Source of the DNA: Rubrivivax sp.
Lineage (GTDB): Bacteria > Pseudomonadota > Gammaproteobacteria > Burkholderiales > Burkholderiaceae_C
Assembly: GCA_016719535.1 (NCBI GenBank)
Contig: JADJYX010000032.1
Span: forward strand, 1 to 31,327
Direction of reading: 5' to 3'
DNA: 31,327 bases
Under the pieces are notes generated by a model that was not told where the DNA came from, made no database searches, and was given only the letters and a program-made list of their open reading frames with translations. Shown here piece after piece: positions 1-7,403 of the stretch; position 1 is the first letter of the stretch; every line of letters starts with the position of its first letter. The position numbers and the translations under genes are program-made.

Positions 1-253
1 CAGCCGGCCCTGCTCGCGCAAGCTTCATCACCGCGGCGGCGGTGAAGGCCTTGGAATGCGAGGCGACGCGGAAGGCGTGCCGGGGCGTCAGCTTCACGCC
101 CTGGGCCAGGTCGGCGTGGCCGAAGGCCGCGGCCAGCAGCAGCTGGCCGCGGTGCACGACGGCGATCGACAGCCCCGGCTGTTCGGTCACGCGCAGCTGG
201 TATTCCAGCCAGCGCGGCAGGTGGTCGAGGGCAGCGGCGAGCCAGGCGTCCAC
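1..253 (-). CDS. Serine hydrolase, class C beta-lactamase/esterase family (N-terminal part, runs off the left edge)
   Basis: The visible N-terminal part of about 80 residues reads VDAWLAAALDHLPRWLEYQL, continues through GLSIAVVHRGQ and a GHADL segment, and reaches FRVASHSKAFTAAAVMKL. The SHSK tetrad is the SxxK nucleophile motif of the beta-lactamase/transpeptidase-like family (PF00144), which includes AmpC, EstB esterases and D-aminopeptidases; the actual substrate cannot be told. The chosen start is GTG at 253, with GGAGA five bases upstream. Just after MKL the frame breaks: the family normally continues with something like REQGRL, which is restored by dropping one base of the run at about 20-25. 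This looks like a one-base insertion, either a sequence error or a real frameshift. It is divergent from the ravA gene to its right. Confidence 0.75.
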   Translation of the reverse strand, partial: MDAWLAAALDHLPRWLEYQLRVTEQPGLSIAVVHRGQLLLAAAFGHADLAQGVKLTPRHAFRVASHSKAFTAAAVMKLARAGPA

Positions 254-342
254 GGTGGTCTCCGGTGCAGGCGGTGGCCGCGACTGTAGACCCGCACGCC
301 GGCACCCCGGGGCCGGCAAGCCGGGCCCGGCACAATCGCCGC

Positions 343-1732
343 ATGTCCGCCTTGCCCACCTGCGCGCAGCTGCGCGCCCACCGGCCGCGCTGGAGATCGG
401 CCTGCTGGAACGCGGCACCGCCGTGCGCCTGGTGCTGCTGGCCGCGCTGGCGCGCGAGCATGTGCTGCTGATCGGCCCGCCCGGCACCGCCAAGAGCGAG
501 CTGGCGCGGCGGCTGCACCGCTGCTTTGCCGGCGCGCGCTATTTCGAGCGGCTGCTGACGCGTTTTTCGACGCCCGAGGAGCTGTTCGGCCCGCTGTCGC
601 TGAAGGCGCTGGAGGACGACCGCTACGAGCGCCTGATCGACGGCTACCTGCCCACCGCCGGCATCGCCTTCCTCGACGAGGTGTTCAAGGCCAATTCGGC
701 CATCCTCGATGCGCTGCTGACGCTGTTCAACGAGCGCGAATTCGACAACGGCGCCGGCCGCATCGCGGTGCCGCTGATCAGCGCCATCGCCGCCAGCAAC
801 GAGCCGCCCGACGACGAATCGCTGCTCGCCTTCCACGACCGCTTCCTGGTGCGCGTGCCGGTGCAGCCGGTGGGCGATGCCAGCTTCGCCGCGCTGCTGC
901 GGCTGCGCGCACCGCCGCGACGACGACGGCCGATCCGGTCACGCCGGCGCAGCTGCAGGCGGTGGCCGCCGCCCGCGAAGGGGTGAGCCTGGGTGACGAG
1001 GCACTGGCCGCGCTGGCGGCCTTGCGCAGCCATCTGGCCGCGCAGCAGCAGCCGGTGTCCGACCGCCGCTGGCGCCAGCTGGTGGGCCTGATGCGCGTGG
1101 CCGCCGCCACCGAGGGCCGCTCGACGCTGGACGCGGCGGATCTCTGGCTGGCGCCCCATGTCGTCGGCCACGACGCCGACGCGGTGGCGCCGCTGACCGA
1201 CTGGCTGGCCCGTCACCTGGGCGCGGTGACGCAGCCGCTGACCGGGCTCGAGCGCGCGGTGCAGGCCTTCGAGCAACAGCTCGACATCGAGCGCAGCCTG
1301 CCCGCCGACGAGGGCATCGACGACGCGGCCGGCAAGCTGTCGCTGGCACGGGCCATCGCCGGGCCCGAGGATGCCGGCGGCATGCTGCGCATCGTCTCCG
1401 CGGCGTTGGAAGACCACCTGCAGCGCCGCTTCAGCCCCGTGCACGTGGCCACGCGGCTGGCGCAGGTGGACGAACTGGCGGCCACGGTCGACGCCGCGCG
1501 CCGCGCCGCGGCCGACGCGCTGGCCGCGCTGCAGGCGCGGCTGGCCGGCCGGCTGTGGCTGCCGCCCGAGCTGGCGGCGCGCTGGTGCGGTGCGCACGAG
1601 GCCACGCGCGCTGCCGCGCAGGCCCTGGCCGACCGCCTGGCCGCGGTGCGCGCGGGTTTTGCGGCGCTGAAGGTCGACGACCGCCTGCCGCCGCAGGTGC
1701 CTGCGGTGCCGCAGGTGGCGGCCGGCGCCTAG
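343..1732 (+). CDS. ravA: MoxR-family AAA+ ATPase RavA-like, reading frame broken twice
   Basis: This is a MoxR AAA+ ATPase of the RavA branch, the chaperone-like partner of the VWA protein ViaA. Walker A (GPPGTAKS) lies at about 474-497, Walker B (AFLDE) at about 666-680, followed by the sensor-1 stretch AASNE. The C-terminal half carries the helical region typical of RavA. No single frame covers the gene. MSALPTCAQLRA starts at ATG 343 in one frame, the ATPase core is in the next frame from about 380-390, and the C-terminal half (from about 895-930) is in the third. Each change fits one missing base, and restoring both gives about 463 residues, close to E. coli RavA (498). The stop shares the tetranucleotide CTAG with the stop of the convergent diguanylate cyclase. 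RavA-ViaA is known to act on respiratory complexes and lysine decarboxylase in enterobacteria; the role here is inferred only. Confidence 0.82.
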
Positions 1733-2958
1733 ACGGCCGGAGCCTCGCGTTGCGCGCGCTTGCGCTCGTACATCAGGCGGTCGGCATGCTGCAGCAGCGC
1801 CTGCGCATCGGCGCCGTCGGCGGGGTACATCGCCAGCCCGATGCTCACCCGCGGCACGATCGGCGACACACCCTCGAGCCGCAGCGGCTGGTGCATCTGC
1901 GCCTCGATCTTGCGCGCCACCAGGTCGGCGTCGGCGGCATCGGCCAGCGGCTCCAGCAGGATGGCGAATTCGTCGCCGCCCAGCCGCGCCACGAGGTCGG
2001 ATTCGCGCAGCGAGCGCTGCAGCCGGCGGCCGATCTCCACCAGCACGCGGTCGCCCACCGCATGGCCGTGGGTGTCGTTGATGGCCTTGAAGCGGTCGGC
2101 GTCGACGAACATCAGGCCGAGCGCGCCGTCGCGCTCGGCCGCACGGTCCACCGCCTGCTGCAGCCGCGCGGCGAAGGTGGCGCGGTTGGGCAGCCCGGTC
2201 AGCGGGTCGGCCTCGGCCTGCAGGCGCAGTGCCTCGTTGCGCGTGCGCAGCCGCTTCTCGCGCGTCAGCAGCTCGGCCTCGTGCGCCTGCACCTCGGCCA
2301 GCAGGGCATTGAAGTCCTCGGCCAGGGCATCGATCTCGGCGATGCCCGCGGGGCTTGCGCGGCGCTCGAAGTCGCGGTGCGCGCGCACCGACCGGGTGAA
2401 GCGCGCCAGTTCGTCCAGCGGCGCGGTGATGCGGTCTTCCAGTCGCCGCGTGCCGGCCACCACCAGCGCGGCGGTGGCGGCCAGCGCCGCCAGCACCGCC
2501 AGCGCATAGGCACCCAGCAGGCGCAGCAGGCTCTCGCCGTCGCCGCGCAGGCGGACGGTGGCGCGCACACGGTCGTTCAGCGTCACCGGGGCCTGTGCCT
2601 GCAGCTCGAACAGCTGCGCCGCCAGGCGGTCGGCGATGCCGCCCAGCCAGCCGCCGAGCCGCCGCTCGCGCGCCAGCACGCGGCCATCGGTGAGCACGAT
2701 CTCGATCGAGGCCAGCCGTTCCTGCGCCGCCACCAGGCGCAGCAATTCGGCGGCAGCCTGGGCATCCTCGAAGATCACCGCCACATCGGCATTGAAGGCG
2801 GTGCTGCGCGCCACGCCGGCCAGGCTGCGGCCGACCTCGCTGCGCAGCACGCCCACCGCCACCGCGCCGACGATCAGCCCCACCAGCACCAGCGCCGCGG
2901 TGGCCGAGCGCCAATGCCCCTGGCGAAGCATGCGGGACAGCGGTTGCGCAGCGCTCAT
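1729..2958 (-). CDS. Membrane diguanylate cyclase (periplasmic sensor-HAMP-GGDEF)
   Basis: The protein has 409 residues and should make cyclic di-GMP from two GTP. It has an N-terminal membrane helix at about 18-38, a periplasmic region at about 40-147 resembling the CHASE8 type, a second helix at about 148-168, a HAMP region at about 169-221, a short coiled linker and a GGDEF domain from about 248. The active-site motif GGDEF is intact at 327-331, and an RxxD product-inhibition site (RESD, 318-321) stands five residues before it, so an active, feedback-controlled enzyme is expected. No EAL domain follows. The gene lies on the opposite strand between ravA and viaA, convergent with the first (overlapping stops) and divergent from the second (23 bases between the start codons). 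The signal sensed is unknown. Confidence 0.92.
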   Translation of the reverse strand: MSAAQPLSRMLRQGHWRSATAALVLVGLIVGAVAVGVLRSEVGRSLAGVARSTAFNADVAVIFEDAQAAAELLRLVAAQERLASIEIVLTDGRVLARERRLGGWLGGIADRLAAQLFELQAQAPVTLNDRVRATVRLRGDGESLLRLLGAYALAVLAALAATAALVVAGTRRLEDRITAPLDELARFTRSVRAHRDFERRASPAGIAEIDALAEDFNALLAEVQAHEAELLTREKRLRTRNEALRLQAEADPLTGLPNRATFAARLQQAVDRAAERDGALGLMFVDADRFKAINDTHGHAVGDRVLVEIGRRLQRSLRESDLVARLGGDEFAILLEPLADAADADLVARKIEAQMHQPLRLEGVSPIVPRVSIGLAMYPADGADAQALLQHADRLMYERKRAQREAPAV

Positions 2959-2981
2959 CCCCCACAGTCTAGGGGGGCGGC

Positions 2982-4466
2982 ATGCTGAAAGCGGACGCTC
3001 CGTACGATCGCTTGCAGGAGTTTCCTCGCGCGTTGTGGCTGCCGGCCATCGTCACCGCCGCCGGCACGCCGCCGCGGCGGCTGGCCGACCTGGCGCGCTG
3101 GCGCTCGGCGCTGGCCGAAGGCGCGCTGCCGCCCGCCGATGCCGACTTCGGCGAACCCGACGCCTGCGCGCCGCTGCGCGCCGCCTGCGGCGAGCTCGGC
3201 CTGCCGGCGCTGTGCCGGGGCGCACCGGCACTGGCCGAGCAGTTGCTGCGCACGCTGTTGTGGCACCTGGACCGTCTGATCGACCTGCAGCCGGGCCTGT
3301 CGCGCAGCCAGGCCATCGCCACCGTGGCGCAGGAATTCCGCGACGCCTGGGCCGACGAGAAGGGCGACTGGGACACGCTGCTGCAGCTGCTGCAGGGCCT
3401 GGGCGACCTGGCCCACCTGCGCTGGGACGAGTTGCGCGGCCTGCTGCGCAGCCGCGAATGGCAGGAGGCCGAGCGCGTCAGCCAGGCGCTGGCGCGGCTG
3501 CCCGCGCTGCAGGCGCTGATCCGCCAGCTCGGCCGCGCCGAGCGTGCCGCGCGGCCGCGGGCGTTGCCGCCGCAGGCGCTGGACGCGCCTGCACGCCGGC
3601 TGCTCGGCCACAAGGTGGTGGAGACGCGGCTGCCCGGCCTGCCCGGCGAGCTGCGCGGCATCCGCCACACCGACCGGCTGGAAAACCAGCTCGGCAGCGA
3701 GGCGGCCATGCTGCTGCACCCGGTGCTGCACAAGCTGTGGCGCGCGCGGCGGGCGGAATCGCGGCTGCTGGGCTACGACAGCGAGGCCGTGCTGCACGAC
3801 CTGCGCCCCGACCCGGCGGCACCGCCGCGCGCCGACGTGGCGCCGCCGCGGCCCGAGGCGCTGGCGCGCGGGCCCATCATCGTCTGCCTGGACACCTCGG
3901 GTTCGATGCGCGGCGCGCCCGAGACCATCGCCAAGGCGGTGGTGCTGGAGGCCATGCGCAGCGCACACCGCGAGCGCCGCGGGTGCCTGCTGATCGCCTT
4001 CGGCGGGCCCGACGAGATCATCGAGCGCGAACTCGCCTTCACGCGCGACGGCCTGCATGCGATGCTGGAGCTGATGGGCCAGGGTTTCGACGGCGGCACC
4101 GACGTGCAGGGCCCGATCGAGCGCGCCGTCCGGCGCGTGCACGAGGCGCGCTGGGCCAGCGCCGATCTGCTGATCGTCAGCGACGGCGAATTCGGCTGCG
4201 TGCCGGCCACGCTGGCGCGGCTGGACGAGGCGCGCGAGCGCCTGGGCCTGCGTGTCGAGGGCGTGCTGGTCGGCGACCGCGAGACCATGGGCCTGATGGA
4301 GGTGGCCGACCACATCCACTGGGTGCGCGACTGGCGCGCCCATGGCCCTGCGTCAGCCGGGCACCAGGAGCCGGCGGGCTTCAGCCCGGTGCACAGCAAG
4401 AGCCTGACGGCGATGTACTTCCCGGGGGCGCTGTCGGACCGTGCCGCCCGGCATCGTCCCCGTTGA
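2982..4466 (+). CDS. viaA: VWA-domain protein ViaA-like, partner of RavA
   Basis: The protein has 494 residues, against 483 for E. coli ViaA. It has a long helical N-terminal region and a C-terminal von Willebrand A domain from about residue 296. The MIDAS metal site DTSGS is at 304-308, with later VWA elements FDGGTD and LLIVSDGEF. The C-terminal stretch SPVHSKSLTAMYFP is typical of ViaA. In enterobacteria ViaA stimulates the ATPase of RavA and the pair is encoded as an operon; here the two genes have the same orientation but are separated by a diguanylate cyclase on the other strand, so viaA needs its own promoter in the small divergent gap at 2959-2981. A purine-rich AGGGGGG stretch precedes the ATG. 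The gene ends 10 bases before the MITE-like element and does not appear truncated by it. Confidence 0.88.
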   Translation: MLKADAPYDRLQEFPRALWLPAIVTAAGTPPRRLADLARWRSALAEGALPPADADFGEPDACAPLRAACGELGLPALCRGAPALAEQLLRTLLWHLDRLIDLQPGLSRSQAIATVAQEFRDAWADEKGDWDTLLQLLQGLGDLAHLRWDELRGLLRSREWQEAERVSQALARLPALQALIRQLGRAERAARPRALPPQALDAPARRLLGHKVVETRLPGLPGELRGIRHTDRLENQLGSEAAMLLHPVLHKLWRARRAESRLLGYDSEAVLHDLRPDPAAPPRADVAPPRPEALARGPIIVCLDTSGSMRGAPETIAKAVVLEAMRSAHRERRGCLLIAFGGPDEIIERELAFTRDGLHAMLELMGQGFDGGTDVQGPIERAVRRVHEARWASADLLIVSDGEFGCVPATLARLDEARERLGLRVEGVLVGDRETMGLMEVADHIHWVRDWRAHGPASAGHQEPAGFSPVHSKSLTAMYFPGALSDRAARHRPR

Positions 4467-4476
4467 CGCCGCCTCA

Positions 4477-4506
4477 GAGCCTGTGAAGATCTAAATCGCG
4501 CCCGCG
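4477..4506 (+). repeat. Left terminal inverted repeat of the MITE-like element
   Basis: This 30-bp repeat begins GAGCCTGTGAAGATCT and then shows AATCGCGCCCGCG after one variable base. It matches the reverse complement of 4782-4811 at 29 of 30 positions; the only difference is A against G at position 17. Confidence 0.85.
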
Positions 4507-4515
4507 CCGGGGTGG

Positions 4516-4596
4516 CCAAGGGCCGTGGGCAAGGCGCGGCGCGCAGCCGATGTCTCGGACCTCGGCAAGCGGCGCAACGCCGCCCACGGCCCTTGG
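4516..4596. repeat. 15-bp perfect inverted repeat inside the MITE-like element
   Basis: CCAAGGGCCGTGGGC at 4516-4530 is exactly inverted at 4582-4596, enclosing 51 bases. This would form the first internal arm of a branched fold in single-stranded DNA or RNA. Confidence 0.85.
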
Positions 4597-4672
4597 GTAC
4601 CCCGGCCCGCAGGGTGATGCCCCAGAAAGGGCCCACTCGGCGTTCCGAAGCTTCGCCGGGGGTGAGCCCGGA

Positions 4673-4700
4673 CACAAACAGTCCACACGGACTGTTTGTG
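4673..4700. repeat. Perfect 12-bp hairpin at the heart of the MITE-like element
   Basis: CACAAACAGTCC at 4673-4684, a four-base loop ACAC and GGACTGTTTGTG at 4689-4700 form a perfect stem. It is clearly less GC-rich than its surroundings. Confidence 0.85.
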
Positions 4701-4710
4701 CCTGGCGAAC

Positions 4711-4731
4711 GCCAGGGCCTCTGGCCCTGGC
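4711..4731. repeat. Perfect 9-bp hairpin in the MITE-like element
   Basis: GCCAGGGCC at 4711-4719 and GGCCCTGGC at 4723-4731 pair around a three-base loop, directly to the right of the 12-bp hairpin. Confidence 0.8.
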
Positions 4732-4781
4732 CCCACCCCGGCTGTGCTTCGGGCCTTGATTGGGCCCTTTCTGGGGCCTCA

Positions 4782-4811
4782 CGCGGGCGCGATTCAGATC
4801 TTCACAGGCTC
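4782..4811 (-). repeat. Right terminal inverted repeat of the MITE-like element
   Basis: This is the inverted copy of 4477-4506. Its outer end abuts the TCA at 4812-4814, which serves as the DUF411 stop codon on the minus strand. Confidence 0.85.
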
Positions 4812-5312
4812 TCAGCGGTAGGCCTGGAAGACCCGCGCGCCGCCGTCGCGCGCCAGCAGCAGCACGTCGTACGGATCCTTGCGGCCGCCGTAGGCGTCGC
4901 CGTCCATGCCGGGAGACCCCACCGGCATGCCGGGCACGGCCAGGCCGAGCGCGGCGGGGCGCTCCTTCAGCAGGCGGTGGATCTCGCGCGCCGGCACATG
5001 GCCTTCGATGGCATAACCGCCGACCAGTGCGGTGTGGCAGGAACCATATTTGAGGTCGATGCCCAGCCGCCTGCGCATCGCGGTATTGCCGGTGTCGTTG
5101 ACCTTGACCGCCAGGCCGTTGGCCTGCAGGTGCAGGATCCAGTCGCCGCAGCAGCCGCAGCTCGGGTCCTTCCAGACCTCGACCAGGACCCGGGCCGCCG
5201 GCGTGGCCAGGGTCGCGGCCGGCCATGCCGTCACCAGCAGGCCGGCGGCGCCGGCGCCCAGCCAGCGGCGCCGCTGCGCGTTCACGATCGGGGGGTGTCG
5301 ATGCGGTCTCAT
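4812..5312 (-). CDS. DUF411 family protein with twin-arginine signal, probable metal binding
   Basis: The protein has 166 residues from ATG 5312 (a GTG three codons upstream at 5321 is possible). The N-terminus has a twin-arginine-like segment QRRRWLGAGAAG followed by a hydrophobic stretch and an Ala-rich cleavage region, suggesting Tat export. The mature part carries the DUF411 pattern: KDPSCGCCGDW with Cys52, Cys54 and Cys55, then KYGSCHTALVGGY with Cys92, EGHVP and PGMPVGSPGM. The family is often found near copper and other heavy-metal resistance genes and is thought to bind metal; its exact function is not established. There is no metal-resistance gene next to it here. The stop codon coincides with the target repeat of the adjacent MITE-like element. 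Confidence 0.87.
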   Translation of the reverse strand: MRPHRHPPIVNAQRRRWLGAGAAGLLVTAWPAATLATPAARVLVEVWKDPSCGCCGDWILHLQANGLAVKVNDTGNTAMRRRLGIDLKYGSCHTALVGGYAIEGHVPAREIHRLLKERPAALGLAVPGMPVGSPGMDGDAYGGRKDPYDVLLLARDGGARVFQAYR

Positions 5313-5358
5313 GGCCGCCACGGTAGCGTCATCGGCGGTGCCCCGTGCATGAACAGGG

Positions 5359-6168
5359 TCAAGATTTCGAGCGCAGGGCGTCGATGGTGTCGCGGATCAG
5401 GTGGCCCGAGATCGAGAAGCGCGGCGGGATGCGCGGCAGCGCGTCGAAGTCGAACCACTGCGCGTGCTCGATCTCGTCGGGCTGGGGCACGATCTCGCCG
5501 CCCGTCCATTCGGCGCTGAAGGCGATCATCAGGCTGTTCGGGAAGGGCCAGCTCTGGCTGCCGTAGTAGTGCAGGCGGCCGACCTCGACGCCGACCTCCT
5601 CGGCCACCTCGCGGCGGATGCACTGCTCGATCGATTCGCCGGCCTCGACGAAGCCGGCCAGCGCGCTGTACATGCCGGGTGCGAAATGCGGCGCGCGCGC
5701 CAGCAGCACCTGGCCCGGGCGCCACACCAGCGCCATCATCGCCGGGCTGATGCGCGGGTAGGCGCTGTGGCCGCAGGCCGGGCAGCGGCGGGCGCGTTCG
5801 GCGCCCTGGCGTTCGGTGGCCGTGCCGCAGACGCCGCAGAAGCGGTGCGTGCGGTCCCAGTCCAGCACCTGCGCGGCGCGGCCGGCCACGCCGGCCAGCG
5901 CCTCGGGCAGGCCCATCATGGCGGCGCGCAGCGGCACCCGGCGCCAGCCCGCGGGGGCTTGCGGCAGCTGCAGTGCCCAGCAGTCGGCACCGTCCAGCCG
6001 GCCCAGGTAGTGCACGGCCTCGGCCGCGTGGCGCCAGGCGGCGTCGGCCAGCGGCTGCAGCGCGCTGCCTTCGGGCTCGGGCAGCAGCAGCTGGCCGTCG
6101 ACGAAGGCCAGGTGCCAGTGCTGCGGGCTGGCCTGGCCGGGCCATTCGATGGCGGGAACGAAGCGCAT
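5359..6168 (-). CDS. nudC: NAD(+)/NADH pyrophosphatase NudC
   Basis: The 269-residue Nudix hydrolase cleaves NAD(H) to nicotinamide mononucleotide and AMP; in E. coli it also removes NAD caps from RNA. A zinc ribbon has Cys111 and Cys114 (CGVC) and Cys129 and Cys132 (CPAC). The Nudix box, starting GFVEAGES at 172 and ending REVAEEVGV, contains all signature residues (G, E, RE, EE, G). The NudC-specific motif SQSWPFPNS lies at 204-212, which separates it from other Nudix enzymes. ATG 6168 was preferred over the in-frame upstream codon at 6183 because it is closer to the family start. It is divergent from the acyl-CoA dehydrogenase with 59 bases between them. Confidence 0.93.
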   Translation of the reverse strand: MRFVPAIEWPGQASPQHWHLAFVDGQLLLPEPEGSALQPLADAAWRHAAEAVHYLGRLDGADCWALQLPQAPAGWRRVPLRAAMMGLPEALAGVAGRAAQVLDWDRTHRFCGVCGTATERQGAERARRCPACGHSAYPRISPAMMALVWRPGQVLLARAPHFAPGMYSALAGFVEAGESIEQCIRREVAEEVGVEVGRLHYYGSQSWPFPNSLMIAFSAEWTGGEIVPQPDEIEHAQWFDFDALPRIPPRFSISGHLIRDTIDALRSKS

Positions 6169-6227
6169 GCTGCGATGATGCACGAGCCGGCGACAGGCTC
6201 CGGCGCCACCGCATTGCGCACCACGCC

Positions 6228-7397
6228 ATGTTCGAGCTGCCGCCGCGCCCCGACCATTTCGGCCCCGAGCACGAGGCCTTCCGCCGCAGCGTGCGCGACT
6301 TCGTCGCCCGCGAGATCACGCCGCACGCCGCCGCCTGGGACGAGGCCGGCAGCTTTCCGCGTGCGCTGTATGCCAGGGCCGCCGCCATCGGGCTGCTGGG
6401 CATCGGCTACCCCGAGGCGCTGGGCGGCACGCCGGCCGACCTCTTCTTCACCCTCGTCGCCGCCGAGGAACTGGCGCGCGCCGGCTCCGGCGGGCTGCAG
6501 GCCTCGCTGGGCTCGCACCACATCGCGCTGCCGCCGATCGTGGCGCTGGGCCACCCGGCGCTGCAGCAGCGCGTGGTGCCGCCGGTGCTGCGCGGCGAGA
6601 AGATCGCGGCGCTGGCCATCACCGAGCCCGGCGGCGGCAGCGACGTGGCCGCGCTCGCCACGTGCGCGCGGCGCGACGGCGACCACTATGTCGTGCACGG
6701 CGAGAAGACCTTCATCACCAGCGGCCTGCGCGCCGACTTCCTGACGGTGGCGGTGCGCACCGACCCCGGCAACCGCGGGCCGGGCGGCCTGTCGCTGCTG
6801 GTGGTCGACGGCGATACGCCGGGCCTGACGCGCACGCTGCTGGCCAAGACGGGCTGGTGGGCGTCGGACACCGCGCACCTGCATTTCGACGGCTGCCGCG
6901 TGCCGGTGGCCAACCTCGTGGGCGAGGAGGGCGCGGGCTTCAAGGCCATCATGCGCAACTTCAACCACGAGCGGCTGATGATGGCCGCGATGGCCTGCGC
7001 CTATGCCCAGGTGTGCACCGAAGAGGCGCTGGACTGGGCGCGCCAGCGCCGCACCTTCGGCGCCGCGCTCAGCCAGCACCAGGTCATCCGCCACAAGCTG
7101 GTGGACATGCTGGCGCGCGTGGAGGCGGCGCGCGCGCTGGTCTACGACCTCGCCTGGCGGCAGCAGCACCGGCTGGGCGACGAGGCCGCGCTGGTGGCGC
7201 GCACCTGCATGGCCAAGGTGGTGGCCACGCAGGCGATGCAGTTCTGCGCCGACCAGGCGGTGCAGATCCTCGGCGGCATGGGCTACATGCGCGGCACGAA
7301 GAGCGAGCGCCTGTACCGCGAGGTCAAGGTCATGATGATCGGCGGCGGCTCCGAGGAGATCATGAAGGACCTGGCCGCGCGCAAGCTGGCGCTGTAG
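6228..7397 (+). CDS. Acyl-CoA dehydrogenase (long-chain/isovaleryl-like catalytic arrangement)
   Basis: The 389-residue flavoenzyme of the acyl-CoA dehydrogenase family forms a 2,3-enoyl-CoA and passes electrons to ETF. Typical blocks are ITEPGGGSDVAAL, GEKTFITSG, GEEGAGFKAIM, RRTFGAALSQHQ, QILGGMGYMRG and a C-terminal GGGSEEIMKDL. The usual catalytic glutamate of short- and medium-chain enzymes in the last motif (EGT) is a glycine here (around Gly372). A glutamate in the sequence NHERLMMA (Glu248) is at the helix-G position used as base in isovaleryl- and long-chain acyl-CoA dehydrogenases. The enzyme is therefore probably active but the substrate is unknown. No thiolase, hydratase or CoA ligase is adjacent. 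It converges with the hybrid kinase across 40 bases that contain a hairpin. Confidence 0.92.
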   Translation: MFELPPRPDHFGPEHEAFRRSVRDFVAREITPHAAAWDEAGSFPRALYARAAAIGLLGIGYPEALGGTPADLFFTLVAAEELARAGSGGLQASLGSHHIALPPIVALGHPALQQRVVPPVLRGEKIAALAITEPGGGSDVAALATCARRDGDHYVVHGEKTFITSGLRADFLTVAVRTDPGNRGPGGLSLLVVDGDTPGLTRTLLAKTGWWASDTAHLHFDGCRVPVANLVGEEGAGFKAIMRNFNHERLMMAAMACAYAQVCTEEALDWARQRRTFGAALSQHQVIRHKLVDMLARVEAARALVYDLAWRQQHRLGDEAALVARTCMAKVVATQAMQFCADQAVQILGGMGYMRGTKSERLYREVKVMMIGGGSEEIMKDLAARKLAL

Positions 7398-7403
7398 GGC
7401 GCT

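Larger units (their letters stand above)
4619..4777. repeat. 17-bp perfect inverted repeat inside the MITE-like element
   Basis: GCCCCAGAAAGGGCCCA at 4619-4635 is exactly inverted at 4761-4777. Two smaller perfect hairpins are nested between the arms. Confidence 0.85.
4477..4811. mobile_element. MITE-like element, 335 bp, with 30-bp terminal inverted repeats
   Basis: A non-coding block is bounded by 30-bp inverted repeats (4477-4506 and 4782-4811, 29 of 30 positions matching). Both termini read GAGCCTGTGAAGATCT inward. The flanks carry the same three bases, TCA, at 4474-4476 and 4812-4814, as a short target-site duplication. Starting with GAG and duplicating a TNA target are features of some IS5-family subgroups (IS1031/ISL2 type), so a non-autonomous relative of such an element is the best guess. 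The interior has no transposase and no convincing gene, but is packed with nested inverted repeats and hairpins. The right TCA is also the stop codon of the DUF411 gene, so the insertion sits exactly at that gene's end without breaking it. An alternative reading is a transcribed structured repeat rather than a transposable element. Confidence 0.75.

Noticed and set aside
644..2965. Very long minus-strand open frame overlapping ravA and the diguanylate cyclase
   Set aside because: Its translation is low-complexity Arg/Ala/Gly-rich text with no family match, and it lies over conserved genes in other frames. Long shadow frames are expected at this GC content.
4673..4700. The 12-bp hairpin as an intrinsic terminator for viaA
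   Set aside because: It is over 200 bases after the viaA stop, has no T-run and lies inside the repeat element, so it is better explained as part of that element.
4512..5519. Open frames running through the MITE-like element into DUF411
   Set aside because: They cross the element boundary and an opposite-strand gene, show no domain, and have no ribosome site or conserved start; the inverted-repeat content explains the open frames.
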